From: Aquipseudomonas alcaligenes
GTDB lineage: Bacteria > Pseudomonadota > Gammaproteobacteria > Pseudomonadales > Pseudomonadaceae
DNA: 64,000 nt
Direction: 5' to 3'
Assembly (NCBI RefSeq): GCF_003205495.1
Contig: NZ_QJRX01000005.1
Location: 248,001-312,000, forward strand
Shown in pieces: positions 57,015-64,000 of the stretch. Position 1 is the first letter of the stretch. Each line of letters starts with the position of its first letter. The position numbers were made by a program, and so were the translations under genes. The notes below the pieces were generated by a model. That model made no database searches, was not told where the DNA came from, and saw only the letters and a list, made by a program, of their open reading frames with translations.

Positions 57015-58403
57015 ATGAAATCCAACGTCCAGGAAACACCCAGGGCGCAGCCTGCTCCGTTGCTTCGCGAATACTACTCGCGGGTGCTGGCGTACATCGC
57101 CCCTGCCGCGGCCATCGCTGCCGGTACCTACACCAACCATTTCGGCTACGCCATCCTGTGGATGGTGCCCTATGCCCTGCTCTACCCGCACCTGGCCCAT
57201 CACCTGGGCAACCGCTTTCGCCAAGACCACCCGCAACAGACCCGCCTGACCCTGCTGTTCCTCGACGCCCTGCACGCCGGCGCCGCCGCCGTGCTGATGG
57301 GCTTCTCGACGGTGCCGGCGCTGATGTTCCTGCTGACCCTGTGCTTCAGCTCGCTGATCGCCGGCGGCCTGCGTCAGATGGGCCTGGCCGTGCTGGTGGC
57401 GGCCGGCAGCATGGCGCTCAACACGGCGCTGATCCGCCCCGAGCTGAACACCGCCACGCCGACCCTGGTGGCGGTGGTCAGCATCCTGCTGAGTACCCTG
57501 TACATCTGCATCGCCGCCTACTTCGTGCATGAGCAGGGCATGCGCCTGACCCAGGCGCGCAGCGAGATCAAGCGCGAGCAGGAAAAGGCCGCACGCCTGG
57601 CGCGCAACCTGGCCAAGTACCTGTCGCCGCAGGTCTGGGAAATGATCTTCAGCGGCAAGAAGCACGTGCGCCTGGAGACCCAGCGCAAGAAGCTCACCGT
57701 GTTCTTCTCCGACATCAAGGGCTTCACCGAGCTGTCCGAGGAGCTGGAGGCCGAGCAGCTCACCGACCTGCTCAACAACTACCTCAACGAGATGTCGAAG
57801 ATCGCCCTCCGGTACGGCGGCACCATCGACAAGTTCGTCGGCGACAGCGTGCTGGTGTTCTTCGGCGACCCGAGCAGCCAGGGCGCCAAGAAGGACGCCC
57901 TGAACGCGGTGTCCATGGCCATCGCCATGCGCAAGCACATGAAGGTGCTGCGCCAGCAGTGGCGCGCCCAGGGCATCACCAAGCCGCTGGAGATCCGCAT
58001 GGGCCTCAACACCGGCTACTGCACGGTGGGCAACTTCGGCGCCGATACGCGCATGGACTACACCATCATCGGCCGCGAAGTGAACCTGGCCAGCCGCCTG
58101 GAAAGCTCCTCCGAGGCCGGCGAGATCCTCATCTCCCACGAGACCTACTCGCTGATCAAGGACGTGATCATGTGCCGCGACAAGGGCCAGATCGCGGTCA
58201 AGGGCTTCAGCCGGCCAGTGCAGATCTACCAGGTGGTGGACTTCCGCCGCGACCTGGGCGCCCGCTCCAGCTACGTCGAACACGAGCTGCCCGGCTTCTC
58301 CATGTACCTGGATACCAACGGCATCCAGAACTACGACAAGGAGAAGGTCATCCAGGCCCTCAACCAGGCCGCCGAGAAGCTGCGCGACAAGGTCATCCTG
58401 TAA
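57015..58403 (+). CDS. cyaB: class III adenylate cyclase with MASE2 domain
   Basis: This 462-aa cyclase has an N-terminal MASE2 membrane sensor of six predicted helices (residues about 25-175), a linker, and a class III catalytic domain (KLTVFFSDIKGFTELSEE near 232-249 with the metal Asp, DKFVGDSVLVFFGDP, and MDYTIIGREVNLASRLE with substrate-binding residues). The layout matches CyaB of P. aeruginosa, the main source of cAMP for Vfr-dependent virulence and pilus signalling. ATG at 57015 (MKSNVQ) is preferred to an ATG 63 bases upstream. A terminator follows. Confidence 0.92.
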   Translation: MKSNVQETPRAQPAPLLREYYSRVLAYIAPAAAIAAGTYTNHFGYAILWMVPYALLYPHLAHHLGNRFRQDHPQQTRLTLLFLDALHAGAAAVLMGFSTVPALMFLLTLCFSSLIAGGLRQMGLAVLVAAGSMALNTALIRPELNTATPTLVAVVSILLSTLYICIAAYFVHEQGMRLTQARSEIKREQEKAARLARNLAKYLSPQVWEMIFSGKKHVRLETQRKKLTVFFSDIKGFTELSEELEAEQLTDLLNNYLNEMSKIALRYGGTIDKFVGDSVLVFFGDPSSQGAKKDALNAVSMAIAMRKHMKVLRQQWRAQGITKPLEIRMGLNTGYCTVGNFGADTRMDYTIIGREVNLASRLESSSEAGEILISHETYSLIKDVIMCRDKGQIAVKGFSRPVQIYQVVDFRRDLGARSSYVEHELPGFSMYLDTNGIQNYDKEKVIQALNQAAEKLRDKVIL

Positions 58404-58407
58404 CGAC

Positions 58408-58431
58408 AAAGCCGCCCGAGGGCGGCTTTTT
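58408..58431 (+). terminator. intrinsic terminator of cyaB
   Basis: GCCGCC (58411-58416) pairs with GGCGGC (58421-58426) around CGAG and is followed by TTTTT, five bases downstream of the cyaB stop. AAA before the stem may help the opposite strand too. Confidence 0.88.
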
Positions 58432-58449
58432 CATGCCCCGCATCCAGGC

Positions 58450-59481
58450 TCAGGCGCGCGCCGGCTGCCAGTCGTCCTCGGCCAGCGGCTCGCCATCCAG
58501 CAGCGGCTGGCTGGCCAGGAACTCCAGGGCCGAGGCACGCCAGGACGAGCGCGCGGCCTGTTCGGCGCAGCGCCGTCGATCCAGCGCCAGCGCGGCCAGG
58601 CAGGCCTGGCCCAGGTCCTCGTCCATCACCCCGCTCACCCCCGCCTCCAGCACATCCAGCGGCCCGGCCACCGGGAAGGCCGCCACCGGCGTGCCGCAGG
58701 CCAGGGCCTCGAGCATCACCAGGCCGTAGGTGTCGGTGCGCGACGGGAATACCAGCACGCTGGCGGCGGCGAACTGCGCGGCCAGCGCCTCGCCCTGCAG
58801 GTAACCGAGGAAGTTGGCCTGTGGATAGTCGCGCTGCAGCTCGTCGCGCTCGGGGCCATCGCCGACCAGGCGCTTCTCGCCGGGCAACTGCAGGTCGAGA
58901 AAGGCGCGCAGGTTCTTCTCCGCCGCCAGCCGGCCGACGTAGAGGAACACCGGCTCGCCGGCGCCCTGTGGGCGCGGCTGGAACAGCGCGCTGTCCACCC
59001 CCTTGCGCCACAGCGCCAGGCGCCGCAGGCCCTGCCCGGCGAACTCCTGGCGCAGGCGCTCGGTGCTGACCAGCACGGCCTGGCTCGGCCGGTGGAAGCG
59101 GCGCAGGTAGGCATAGCCCCAGGCGAGCGGAATCCACGGCCAACGGGTGTGTACATATTCGGGAAAGCGCGTGTGGATGGCGCTGGAGAAGGCCAGCCCG
59201 CGGCGCGTCAACCAGCGCCGCGCGGCCCAGCCCAGCGGGCCCTCGGTGGCCAGGTGCACGCAGTCCGGACGGAAGTCGCGGATCGCCGCGCCGACCCGCC
59301 ACAGGTCCCAGGTCAGGGGAATCTCCGGGTAGCTGGGGCACGGCAGGCGCCTGAAGTCCTGCGGCGACAGCAGCTTGACCAGGTGCCCCATTGCCCGCAG
59401 CTCGCTCACCAGCGCCTGCAGGCTGGTGACCACCCCGTTGACCTGCGGATGCCAGGCATCGCTGACGATGAGGATCCTCAT
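58450..59481 (-). CDS. agt1: glycosyltransferase family 4 (Agt1-like glycolipid synthase)
   Basis: This 343-aa GT-B enzyme opens MRILIVSDAWHPQVNGVVTSL and has the donor-site motifs KGVDSALFQPRP, FLYVGRLAAEKNL and the E-x7-E-like SRTDTYGLVMLEALACGTPV. In P. aeruginosa the gene in this place, next to plcP and cyaB, is agt1, which makes glycolipids from diacylglycerol during phosphate starvation. ATG at 59479-59481 overlaps the plcP stop by four bases (ATGA). Homology and context support the name. Sugar donor not visible. Confidence 0.82.
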   Translation of the reverse strand: MRILIVSDAWHPQVNGVVTSLQALVSELRAMGHLVKLLSPQDFRRLPCPSYPEIPLTWDLWRVGAAIRDFRPDCVHLATEGPLGWAARRWLTRRGLAFSSAIHTRFPEYVHTRWPWIPLAWGYAYLRRFHRPSQAVLVSTERLRQEFAGQGLRRLALWRKGVDSALFQPRPQGAGEPVFLYVGRLAAEKNLRAFLDLQLPGEKRLVGDGPERDELQRDYPQANFLGYLQGEALAAQFAAASVLVFPSRTDTYGLVMLEALACGTPVAAFPVAGPLDVLEAGVSGVMDEDLGQACLAALALDRRRCAEQAARSSWRASALEFLASQPLLDGEPLAEDDWQPARA

Positions 59482-60287
59482 GCGGCCTGCCCGATGGCTG
59501 CCACTTCGGCGGCCTGCGCCTGGTCCTCGGCCAGCCGGTAGAGCTGGATGCTGCCGTCCAGGTGCTCGATCAGCGCCGTGCAGGACTCCACCCAGTCGCC
59601 GCAGTTCATGTATTCCACGCCGCCCACCGGACGGATCTCGGCGTGGTGGATATGCCCGCAGACCACGCCATCGAGGCCGCGCCTGACGCACTCGTGGGCG
59701 ATGGCCTCCTCGAAGTCGCTGATGAAGTTCACCGCCGTCTTGACCTTGTGCTTGAGGTAGGCCGACAGCGACCAGTAGCCGTAGCCCCAGCGTTCGCGCC
59801 AGTGGTTGAGCCAGCGGTTGAGGGTCAGGGTCAGCTCGTAGGCCGAGTCACCGAGGAAGGCCAGCCAGCGGTGGTAGCGGGTGATCACGTCGAACTGGTC
59901 GCCGTGGATCACCAGCAGGCGACGGCCGTCGGCCGTCTCGTGCACGGCCTCGTCGACCAGCTGGATGTTGCCGAGCATCAGCGTCGAGTAGCGGCGCAGG
60001 AATTCGTCGTGGTTGCCGGTGACGTAGATCACCTCGGTGCCGCGCTTGCTCATGGTCAGCAGGCGGCGGATCACGTTGGTGTGGGCTTGCGGCCAGTAGA
60101 TGCCGCCGCGCAGCTTCCAGCCGTCGATGATGTCGCCGACCAGGTAGATGCGGTCGGCCTGGTAGCGCTTGAGGAAGGCAGCCAGGCGCTCGGCCTGGCA
60201 ATCGCGGGTTCCCAGGTGGACATCGGAAATCCACAGGGTGCGGACGTGCTGCTTGCGGCTGGGCTTGCTGCGCTCGGCGATGCTCAT
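59478..60287 (-). CDS. plcP: calcineurin-like phosphoesterase PlcP (phospholipase C-like)
   Basis: This 269-aa metallophosphoesterase has the full binuclear metal set: SDVHLGT (about 25), GDIIDGW (about 55), GNHDEFLRR (about 92), HGDQFD (about 129) and CGHIHHAEIR (about 215). It is relative to UDP-2,3-diacylglucosamine hydrolase (LpxH), but next to agt1 it matches PlcP, which releases diacylglycerol from phospholipids in phosphate-starved cells. ATG at 60285-60287 has GAGG-like bases upstream. A Pho-box-like triple repeat lies 54-82 bp upstream. Confidence 0.85.
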   Translation of the reverse strand: MSIAERSKPSRKQHVRTLWISDVHLGTRDCQAERLAAFLKRYQADRIYLVGDIIDGWKLRGGIYWPQAHTNVIRRLLTMSKRGTEVIYVTGNHDEFLRRYSTLMLGNIQLVDEAVHETADGRRLLVIHGDQFDVITRYHRWLAFLGDSAYELTLTLNRWLNHWRERWGYGYWSLSAYLKHKVKTAVNFISDFEEAIAHECVRRGLDGVVCGHIHHAEIRPVGGVEYMNCGDWVESCTALIEHLDGSIQLYRLAEDQAQAAEVAAIGQAA

Positions 60288-60340
60288 GGGCGGCCTCCGG
60301 CTGGGTTTGGCCAAGCGTGCGCCGCGGCGGTGAAGCGTCC

Positions 60341-60369
60341 GTGACGACGCGATGACCATTGCATGACAA
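60341..60369 (-). promoter_or_regulatory. Pho-box-like triple repeat upstream of plcP-agt1
   Basis: On the minus strand TTGTCAT (60369-60363), TGGTCAT (60358-60352) and TCGTCAC (60347-60341) repeat with an 11-bp period. The Pho-box unit is CTGTCAT in 7-4-7 spacing. Matches are 6, 5 and 4 of 7. Fits PhoB activation of plcP. Confidence 0.6.
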
Positions 60370-60420
60370 GCCGCCCCCGCCGGCGCGATGTACACTGACC
60401 GCTCGATCAGGAGTTCCGCC

Positions 60421-61185
60421 ATGTCCCAGCTGCTCTCGCTGCGCCACTACCACCACGAGCAGATCGCCCACAGCCACGACCACGCCCAGCTGGTGTTCGG
60501 CCTCTCCGGCCGGCTCGACTTCGAGGTCGCCGGGCGCGGCTGCCAGGTCTCCAGCATGAGCCTGGCCGTGGTGCCGCCCGCGGCCCACCACGCCTGCGCC
60601 AGCCCGGCCGGCAGCCGCTGCCTGGTGCTGGACGTGCCGCAGGATGGCTGGCTGCAGCAGCGCCTAGGCCACCATGCCGAGGCCAGCCGGCGCCTGCTGG
60701 AGACCCCGGGGCGGGTGCAGCTGAGCCCGGCGCAAAGCCAGCTGGTCGACTGGCTGGCGGCCAGCCCGATCGACGACGCGGTGATCGCCCAGCAGGGCGC
60801 CGCCCTGCTCCTGGCCAGCCTCAGCGGCGCCCCGGCGCTGGCGGCGCCAGCGGGCCTGCCGCTGGCCAGCCTCGACGCGCACATCGACCGGCACTGCGCC
60901 CACCCGCTGCAGGTGGCCGACCTGGCGCGCCTGTGCGGCCTGTCGGCGGCGCGCTTCCATGCACGCTTCCTCGCTGAGACCGGCCGCACGCCGATGGAGC
61001 ATGTACGCCTGCGCCGCCTGCAGCTCGGCCGCCGCCTGCTGCTCGGCAGCCGCCTGGCGGTCGGCGAGATCGCCGCGCGGGTCGGCTACGCCTCGCAGAG
61101 CGCCTTCACCGCGGCCCTGGTGCGTGAACTGGGCGTCACCCCCAGCCAGCTGCGCCGCGAGTCGCGCGACAACGCCCGCGAGTAG
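60421..61185 (+). CDS. AraC-family regulator (cupin-type sensor)
   Basis: This 254-aa regulator has a small N-terminal cupin (HYHHEQIAHSHDHAQLVFGLSGRLDFEVAG, about residues 8-37, with clustered His as possible metal ligands) and a C-terminal double HTH (VADLARLCGLSAARFHARFLAETGR near 162-186, VGEIAARVGYASQSAFTAALVRELG near 212-236). ATG at 60421 has CAGGAG upstream. It is divergent from plcP with 133 bp between, sharing the region with the Pho-like box. In P. aeruginosa a similar gene precedes csaA. Confidence 0.87.
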   Translation: MSQLLSLRHYHHEQIAHSHDHAQLVFGLSGRLDFEVAGRGCQVSSMSLAVVPPAAHHACASPAGSRCLVLDVPQDGWLQQRLGHHAEASRRLLETPGRVQLSPAQSQLVDWLAASPIDDAVIAQQGAALLLASLSGAPALAAPAGLPLASLDAHIDRHCAHPLQVADLARLCGLSAARFHARFLAETGRTPMEHVRLRRLQLGRRLLLGSRLAVGEIAARVGYASQSAFTAALVRELGVTPSQLRRESRDNARE

Positions 61186-61247
61186 CGCGACAGACCGGCG
61201 CCTGCCGCCGCGCCTAGACTGCTCCGAGCCATCAGGAGAATTTCGCG

Positions 61248-61583
61248 ATGCAGATCATCGAGTGGCAGGACTTCGAGCGCGTGGAACTGCGCGTCGGCAC
61301 CCTGCTCAGCGCCCGCCCCAATGACAAGGCGATCAAGCCGGCCTATGTGCTGGAAGTGGACCTCGGCGACCTCGGGGTGAAGACCTCCAGCGCCCAGCTC
61401 ACTGCCCACTACGACGCCGCGGAACTGGTCGGCCGCCAAGTGCTGTGCGTGTGCAACTTCGCCCCCAAGCGGGTCGCCGGGGTGCGCTCGGAAGTGCTGG
61501 TGACCGGCGTCTACGACAGCGATGGCAAGGTGGTGCTGGCCAGCTTCGACAGGCCCCTGCCCAACGGCGCCCGCCTGGCCTGA
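61248..61583 (+). CDS. csaA: CsaA / tRNA-binding domain protein
   Basis: This 111-aa OB-fold protein begins with FERVELRVGTLLSARPND, has KPAYVLEVDLGDLGVKTSSAQLTAHY near 30-55 and ends VLCVCNFAPKRVAGVRSEVLVTG, the CsaA/YgjH tRNA-binding pattern. CsaA was described as an export chaperone in Bacillus, and bacterial homologs bind tRNA in vitro. Its role in Pseudomonas is not shown by the sequence. CAGGAGAA lies just before the ATG. Confidence 0.92.
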   Translation: MQIIEWQDFERVELRVGTLLSARPNDKAIKPAYVLEVDLGDLGVKTSSAQLTAHYDAAELVGRQVLCVCNFAPKRVAGVRSEVLVTGVYDSDGKVVLASFDRPLPNGARLA

Positions 61584-61673
61584 GCGATGGCAGGCACCAG
61601 GCGGTGAGGCCATGGCGCCCCGTCCGGCCCCCGGAAAACCCCACTTTTCTTAATCCTGCAGTCTGGAAGTCCC

Positions 61674-62546
61674 ATGCAGCACCGCACCGCCCTCTTCGCC
61701 CTGCACCTGGGCGCCCTGTTCTTCGGCCTGTCCGGCATCTTCGGCAAGCTGGCCCTGGCCGCCCCGGTGGTCATCGTCTTCGGCCGCGCCCTGTTCGCCG
61801 TGCTGGCCCTGCTGCCGCTGACCCGCCTCGGCGAGGCGGTGGCCCGGCTGAGCTGGAACAGGCGCCTGGCCCTGGCCGGCGCCGGCCTGCTGCTGGGTGG
61901 CCACTGGTGGGCCTTCTTCATCGCGGTGAAGGTGTCCGGGGTGGCGGTAGCCACGCTCGGCTTCGCCAGCTTCCCGGCCTTCACCGTGCTGCTCGAGGGG
62001 CTGCTGTTCCGCGAGAAGGTGCGCCTGGCCGAATGGGGCGTGGTCGGCCTGGTCAGCCTCGGCCTGGTGCTAGTCACCCCGAACTTCGACCTCGGCAGCG
62101 ACGCCACCCTGGGCCTGGCCTGGGCGGTGTTCTCCGGGCTGCTGTTCGCCATGGTATCGGTGTCCAACCGCGCCACCACGGCCGGGGTCAAGCCGGCCCA
62201 GGCGGCGCTCTGGCAGAACCTGGCGATCGCCCTGGTCAGCCTGCCGCTGGCCTGGTCGGCACTGCCCACGGTGCGGGCCCTGGACTGGCTGTGGATCGCC
62301 CTGCTCGGCCTGCTCTGCACGGCCCTGGCGCACAGCCTGTTCGTCGCCAGCCTGCGCGTGCTCAACGCGCGCAGCGCCTCGGTGGTGTTCGCCCTGGAGC
62401 CGGTCTACGGCATCGCCTTCGCCTGGTGGCTGTTCAGCGAGCAGCCGACCCTGCGCATGCTCTTCGGCGGCAGCCTGATCCTGCTCGCCACGCTGATCTC
62501 GGCGCGCCTGAGCAAACGCGCCGCCAGCGTGGAAGATCTGGGCTAG
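61674..62546 (+). CDS. EamA/DMT family transporter
   Basis: This 290-aa protein has ten predicted membrane helices in two EamA repeats: residues about 5-135 (ALHLGALFFGLSGIFGKLAL, ... EWGVVGLVSLGLVLVTPNF) and about 145-285 (GLAWAVFSGLLFAMVSVSNR, ... SASVVFALEPVYGIAFAWWLF). Such proteins export amino acids or metabolites, but the substrate is not visible. The start ATG is at 61674. It is convergent with the SelW-like gene. Confidence 0.88.
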   Translation: MQHRTALFALHLGALFFGLSGIFGKLALAAPVVIVFGRALFAVLALLPLTRLGEAVARLSWNRRLALAGAGLLLGGHWWAFFIAVKVSGVAVATLGFASFPAFTVLLEGLLFREKVRLAEWGVVGLVSLGLVLVTPNFDLGSDATLGLAWAVFSGLLFAMVSVSNRATTAGVKPAQAALWQNLAIALVSLPLAWSALPTVRALDWLWIALLGLLCTALAHSLFVASLRVLNARSASVVFALEPVYGIAFAWWLFSEQPTLRMLFGGSLILLATLISARLSKRAASVEDLG

Positions 62547-62584
62547 CTCGCACCCGCCACGGCGCCGCACCGGAGCCGGCAGGC

Positions 62585-62860
62585 CTAGCGGTCGTTGTGG
62601 CCGAGGTCGCGCTGCGGGTCGATCAAATCGCGCAGGCGCTGCTTGAGCACCTTGGCCTCGGGAAAGCCGCCATCGGCCTTGCGCTCCCACAGCTGCACGC
62701 CGTCGCAGGTGATGCGGAACACCCCGCCCGTGCCCGGCTCCAGGCTGACCATGGCCAGTTCGTCGGCGAAGGTGCTGAGCAGCTCCTGGGCCAGCCAGGC
62801 GGCGCGTAGCAGCCACTGGCACTGGGTGCAGTAGCTGATCACCACGTGCGGCTTGCCCAT
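62585..62860 (-). CDS. SelT/SelW/SelH family thioredoxin-like protein
   Basis: This 91-aa Rdx-family protein has the redox motif ISYCTQCQWLLRAAWLAQEL (CxxC at residues 11-14) and the later GTGGVFRITCDGVQLWERK, FPEAKVLKQRLRD pattern. Cys replaces the selenocysteine of the animal proteins. It probably has a redox role, but no partner is known. Its ATG overlaps the end of the marR gene by one base (TGATG on the minus strand), so it is translated together with that regulator. Confidence 0.92.
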   Translation of the reverse strand: MGKPHVVISYCTQCQWLLRAAWLAQELLSTFADELAMVSLEPGTGGVFRITCDGVQLWERKADGGFPEAKVLKQRLRDLIDPQRDLGHNDR

Positions 62861-63294
62861 CAGGACTTTTCCAGGTTGGCCAGGATGCGTGCGTGCACCT
62901 GCTGGCAGAGGCGCTGATCTTCCTCGCTGACGCCGGCGAACAGCTCCTTGCGCAGCTGCAGGGCGATGCTCTCGATCTGCACGATCAGCGGCCGCGCCTT
63001 GTCGGTGAGCACCACCTTCTTGGCGCGGCGGTCCTCCGGCACGGCGATGCGTTGCACCAGCTCCTGGGCCTCCAGGCCGTCGAGCAGGCGGGCCAGGGTC
63101 GGCCCCTCGACGCCCACCGTCTGCGCCAGCTCGCGCTGGGTCGGCGGCTCCTTGAGCAGGGCCAGGTGCAGCAGCACCAGCCAGCGTGCCTGGGACAGGC
63201 CCAGGCCGGACAGTCGACGATCCAGCTCGGCGCGCCAGGCGCGGGAAAGCTGGGCCAGTTGCATACCGAAACTGTGTTGCGCAAAGTTCTGCAT
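62860..63294 (-). CDS. MarR-family transcriptional regulator
   Basis: This 144-aa regulator has the winged HTH of the MarR family: LSQARWLVLLHLALLKEPP, then PTQRELAQTVGVEGPTLARLLDGLEAQELVQR near 51-82, and the wing VPEDRRAKKVVLTDK, as in SlyA/HosA-like proteins. It heads a two-gene operon with the SelW-like gene, on which it may act. Palindromic TTAGT-CA-ACTAA (63366-63377) and a related AGTCAACTA at its start codon may be its operators. Confidence 0.9.
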   Translation of the reverse strand: MQNFAQHSFGMQLAQLSRAWRAELDRRLSGLGLSQARWLVLLHLALLKEPPTQRELAQTVGVEGPTLARLLDGLEAQELVQRIAVPEDRRAKKVVLTDKARPLIVQIESIALQLRKELFAGVSEEDQRLCQQVHARILANLEKS

Positions 63295-63365
63295 AGTTGA
63301 CTCTCGCTGGTCCTCGCCGCTGCCCGCATCCCCTGTTCCCGGCGGACAGCAGAAAAACCTAATTA

Positions 63366-63377
63366 TTAGTCAACTAA
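63366..63377. promoter_or_regulatory. candidate operator of the MarR regulator
   Basis: TTAGT-CA-ACTAA is palindromic, and the core AGTCAACTA recurs on the minus strand at 63303-63295, overlapping the marR start codon. Two copies flanking the gene start fit autorepression. Binding itself is not shown. Confidence 0.45.
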
Positions 63378-63413
63378 CCATAACTCCTGAAAAGCCCGTC
63401 GCCAAGCCCGCCG

Positions 63414-64000
63414 TTACCATTTGACATACTGGTCCTCGACGAAGCCCCACAGGTTGTCGATGCGTAGCGGCGCGCGCCCCGGCGGGCGCAGGGTGCCCTG
63501 GAAGCGCCCGAACACCTGCTTGAAGTTGCTGGCCAGCAGGCCCAGGTCGAGCTGCTCGCGGTGCAGGCCATGGCCGTGGAACTGCAGCTCGACCTGGCCG
63601 TCGGCCGAGAGGATATGCCAGGGCTTGAGCGGGTCGTCGCGGTCGAACTGGAAATGCACGCCGCCGACCGGCAGCAAGGCGCCATCCAGCCAGTAGCAGT
63701 TCTCGCTGAAGCTGGTCTCGTTGACCCCGCACGACAGGTTCAGGCCGACCCGCGTGCCGCCCAGCGCACCGGACAGGCAGGCCCAGTTCCAGTTCGTCTC
63801 CGGCCGCATGTAGCCGGCCGACCAGTCGTGGTGGGCGAAGGCCTCCAGCGCCGCCAGATCGAAGTCGCCCAGGGCGCTGTGCACCTGGCCGCGGCAGCGC
63901 ACGCCGGCCACCTTCTGCGCGTAGACCCAGCCGTTGACCGCCGTCGGCGTGCAGATGCACATGGGCTGCAACTGCTGCTCGGAGAAGCTCGCCTCGATAC
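63414..64000 (-). CDS. DUF2804 domain protein (3' part)
   Basis: About 195 C-terminal residues of a DUF2804 protein (whole family length near 330-350) are seen. The frame is open to the right edge, where the 5' part is missing. Typical segments are NGWVYAQKVAGV, YMRPETNWNWACLSGALGG, GLNLSCGVNETSFSENCYWLDG and LWGFVEDQYVKW. Function unknown. A lipocalin-like beta structure has been supposed. Downstream is the intergenic region shared with the MarR gene. Confidence 0.85.
   Translation of the reverse strand, partial: IEASFSEQQLQPMCICTPTAVNGWVYAQKVAGVRCRGQVHSALGDFDLAALEAFAHHDWSAGYMRPETNWNWACLSGALGGTRVGLNLSCGVNETSFSENCYWLDGALLPVGGVHFQFDRDDPLKPWHILSADGQVELQFHGHGLHREQLDLGLLASNFKQVFGRFQGTLRPPGRAPLRIDNLWGFVEDQYVKW

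Overview
The window is chromosomal DNA of a gamma-proteobacterium of the genus Pseudomonas. The evidence is GC-rich coding sequence, a near gene-for-gene match of 1-27.8 kb to the Pseudomonas aeruginosa nqr-gap-mfd-nagZ-psrA-lexA-sulA-topA-fadBA-uup-slt block, an oprH-phoP-phoQ operon, a CyaB-type adenylate cyclase and a pcpS phosphopantetheinyl transferase. The species looks like a relative of P. aeruginosa, of the alcaligenes, mendocina or stutzeri kind. That is an inference from gene order and protein resemblance only. No rRNA, tRNA, CRISPR array, transposase or complete prophage was seen.

1-27.8 kb: core housekeeping. It holds the 3' part of the Na+-pumping NADH:quinone reductase operon (nqrA-B-C-D, minus strand), a long-form GAPDH, the Mfd repair-coupling factor, methylthioinosine salvage, cell-wall recycling (nagZ, an L,D-transpeptidase-fold protein), the fatty-acid sensor PsrA, the SOS pair lexA-sulA, topoisomerase I, the beta-oxidation complex fadB-fadA, a universal stress protein, the ABC-F protein Uup and the soluble lytic transglycosylase. 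Several control sites are legible: two SOS boxes at lexA, two abutting PsrA boxes at psrA, and a one-mismatch PsrA box at fadB.

27.9-39.1 kb: tapT-like DTW protein, an Aer-type energy-taxis receptor, aceK, dctA (sigma-54 promoter), nitrite reductase nirBD (sigma-54 promoter plus a leader with a hexaloop hairpin and an intrinsic terminator, matching NasT-type antitermination), an AraC regulator, and an M23 peptidase gene with a 12-C tract near its 3' end.

39.1-42.7 kb: the accessory highlight, a cluster of seven integron gene cassettes, each ending in an attC site, with no integrase gene in the window (a CALIN-type array). The cassettes are visibly AT-richer than their surroundings, lie in one orientation, and carry an orphan C39-like cysteine peptidase, a zinc-ribbon protein, a secreted degenerate Rieske-like protein, two small membrane proteins (one DUF2834-like) and two proteins of unrecognised family.

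42.8-64 kb: core and semi-core genes. MAPEG, VOC and 1-Cys peroxiredoxin genes come first, then oprH-phoP-phoQ behind four GTTCAG repeats at exact 11-bp spacing. A DUF502 gene, an MFS exporter, a dienelactone hydrolase, pcpS, a nitroreductase, a YkgJ protein, two tandem trkH paralogs and an AraC regulator follow. Next are an Mpo1-like protein, cyaB and plcP-agt1 (lipid remodelling under phosphate starvation, with a Pho-box-like triple repeat), then AraC, csaA, an EamA exporter, a SelW-like protein, a MarR regulator and the 3' part of a DUF2804 gene running off the right edge.
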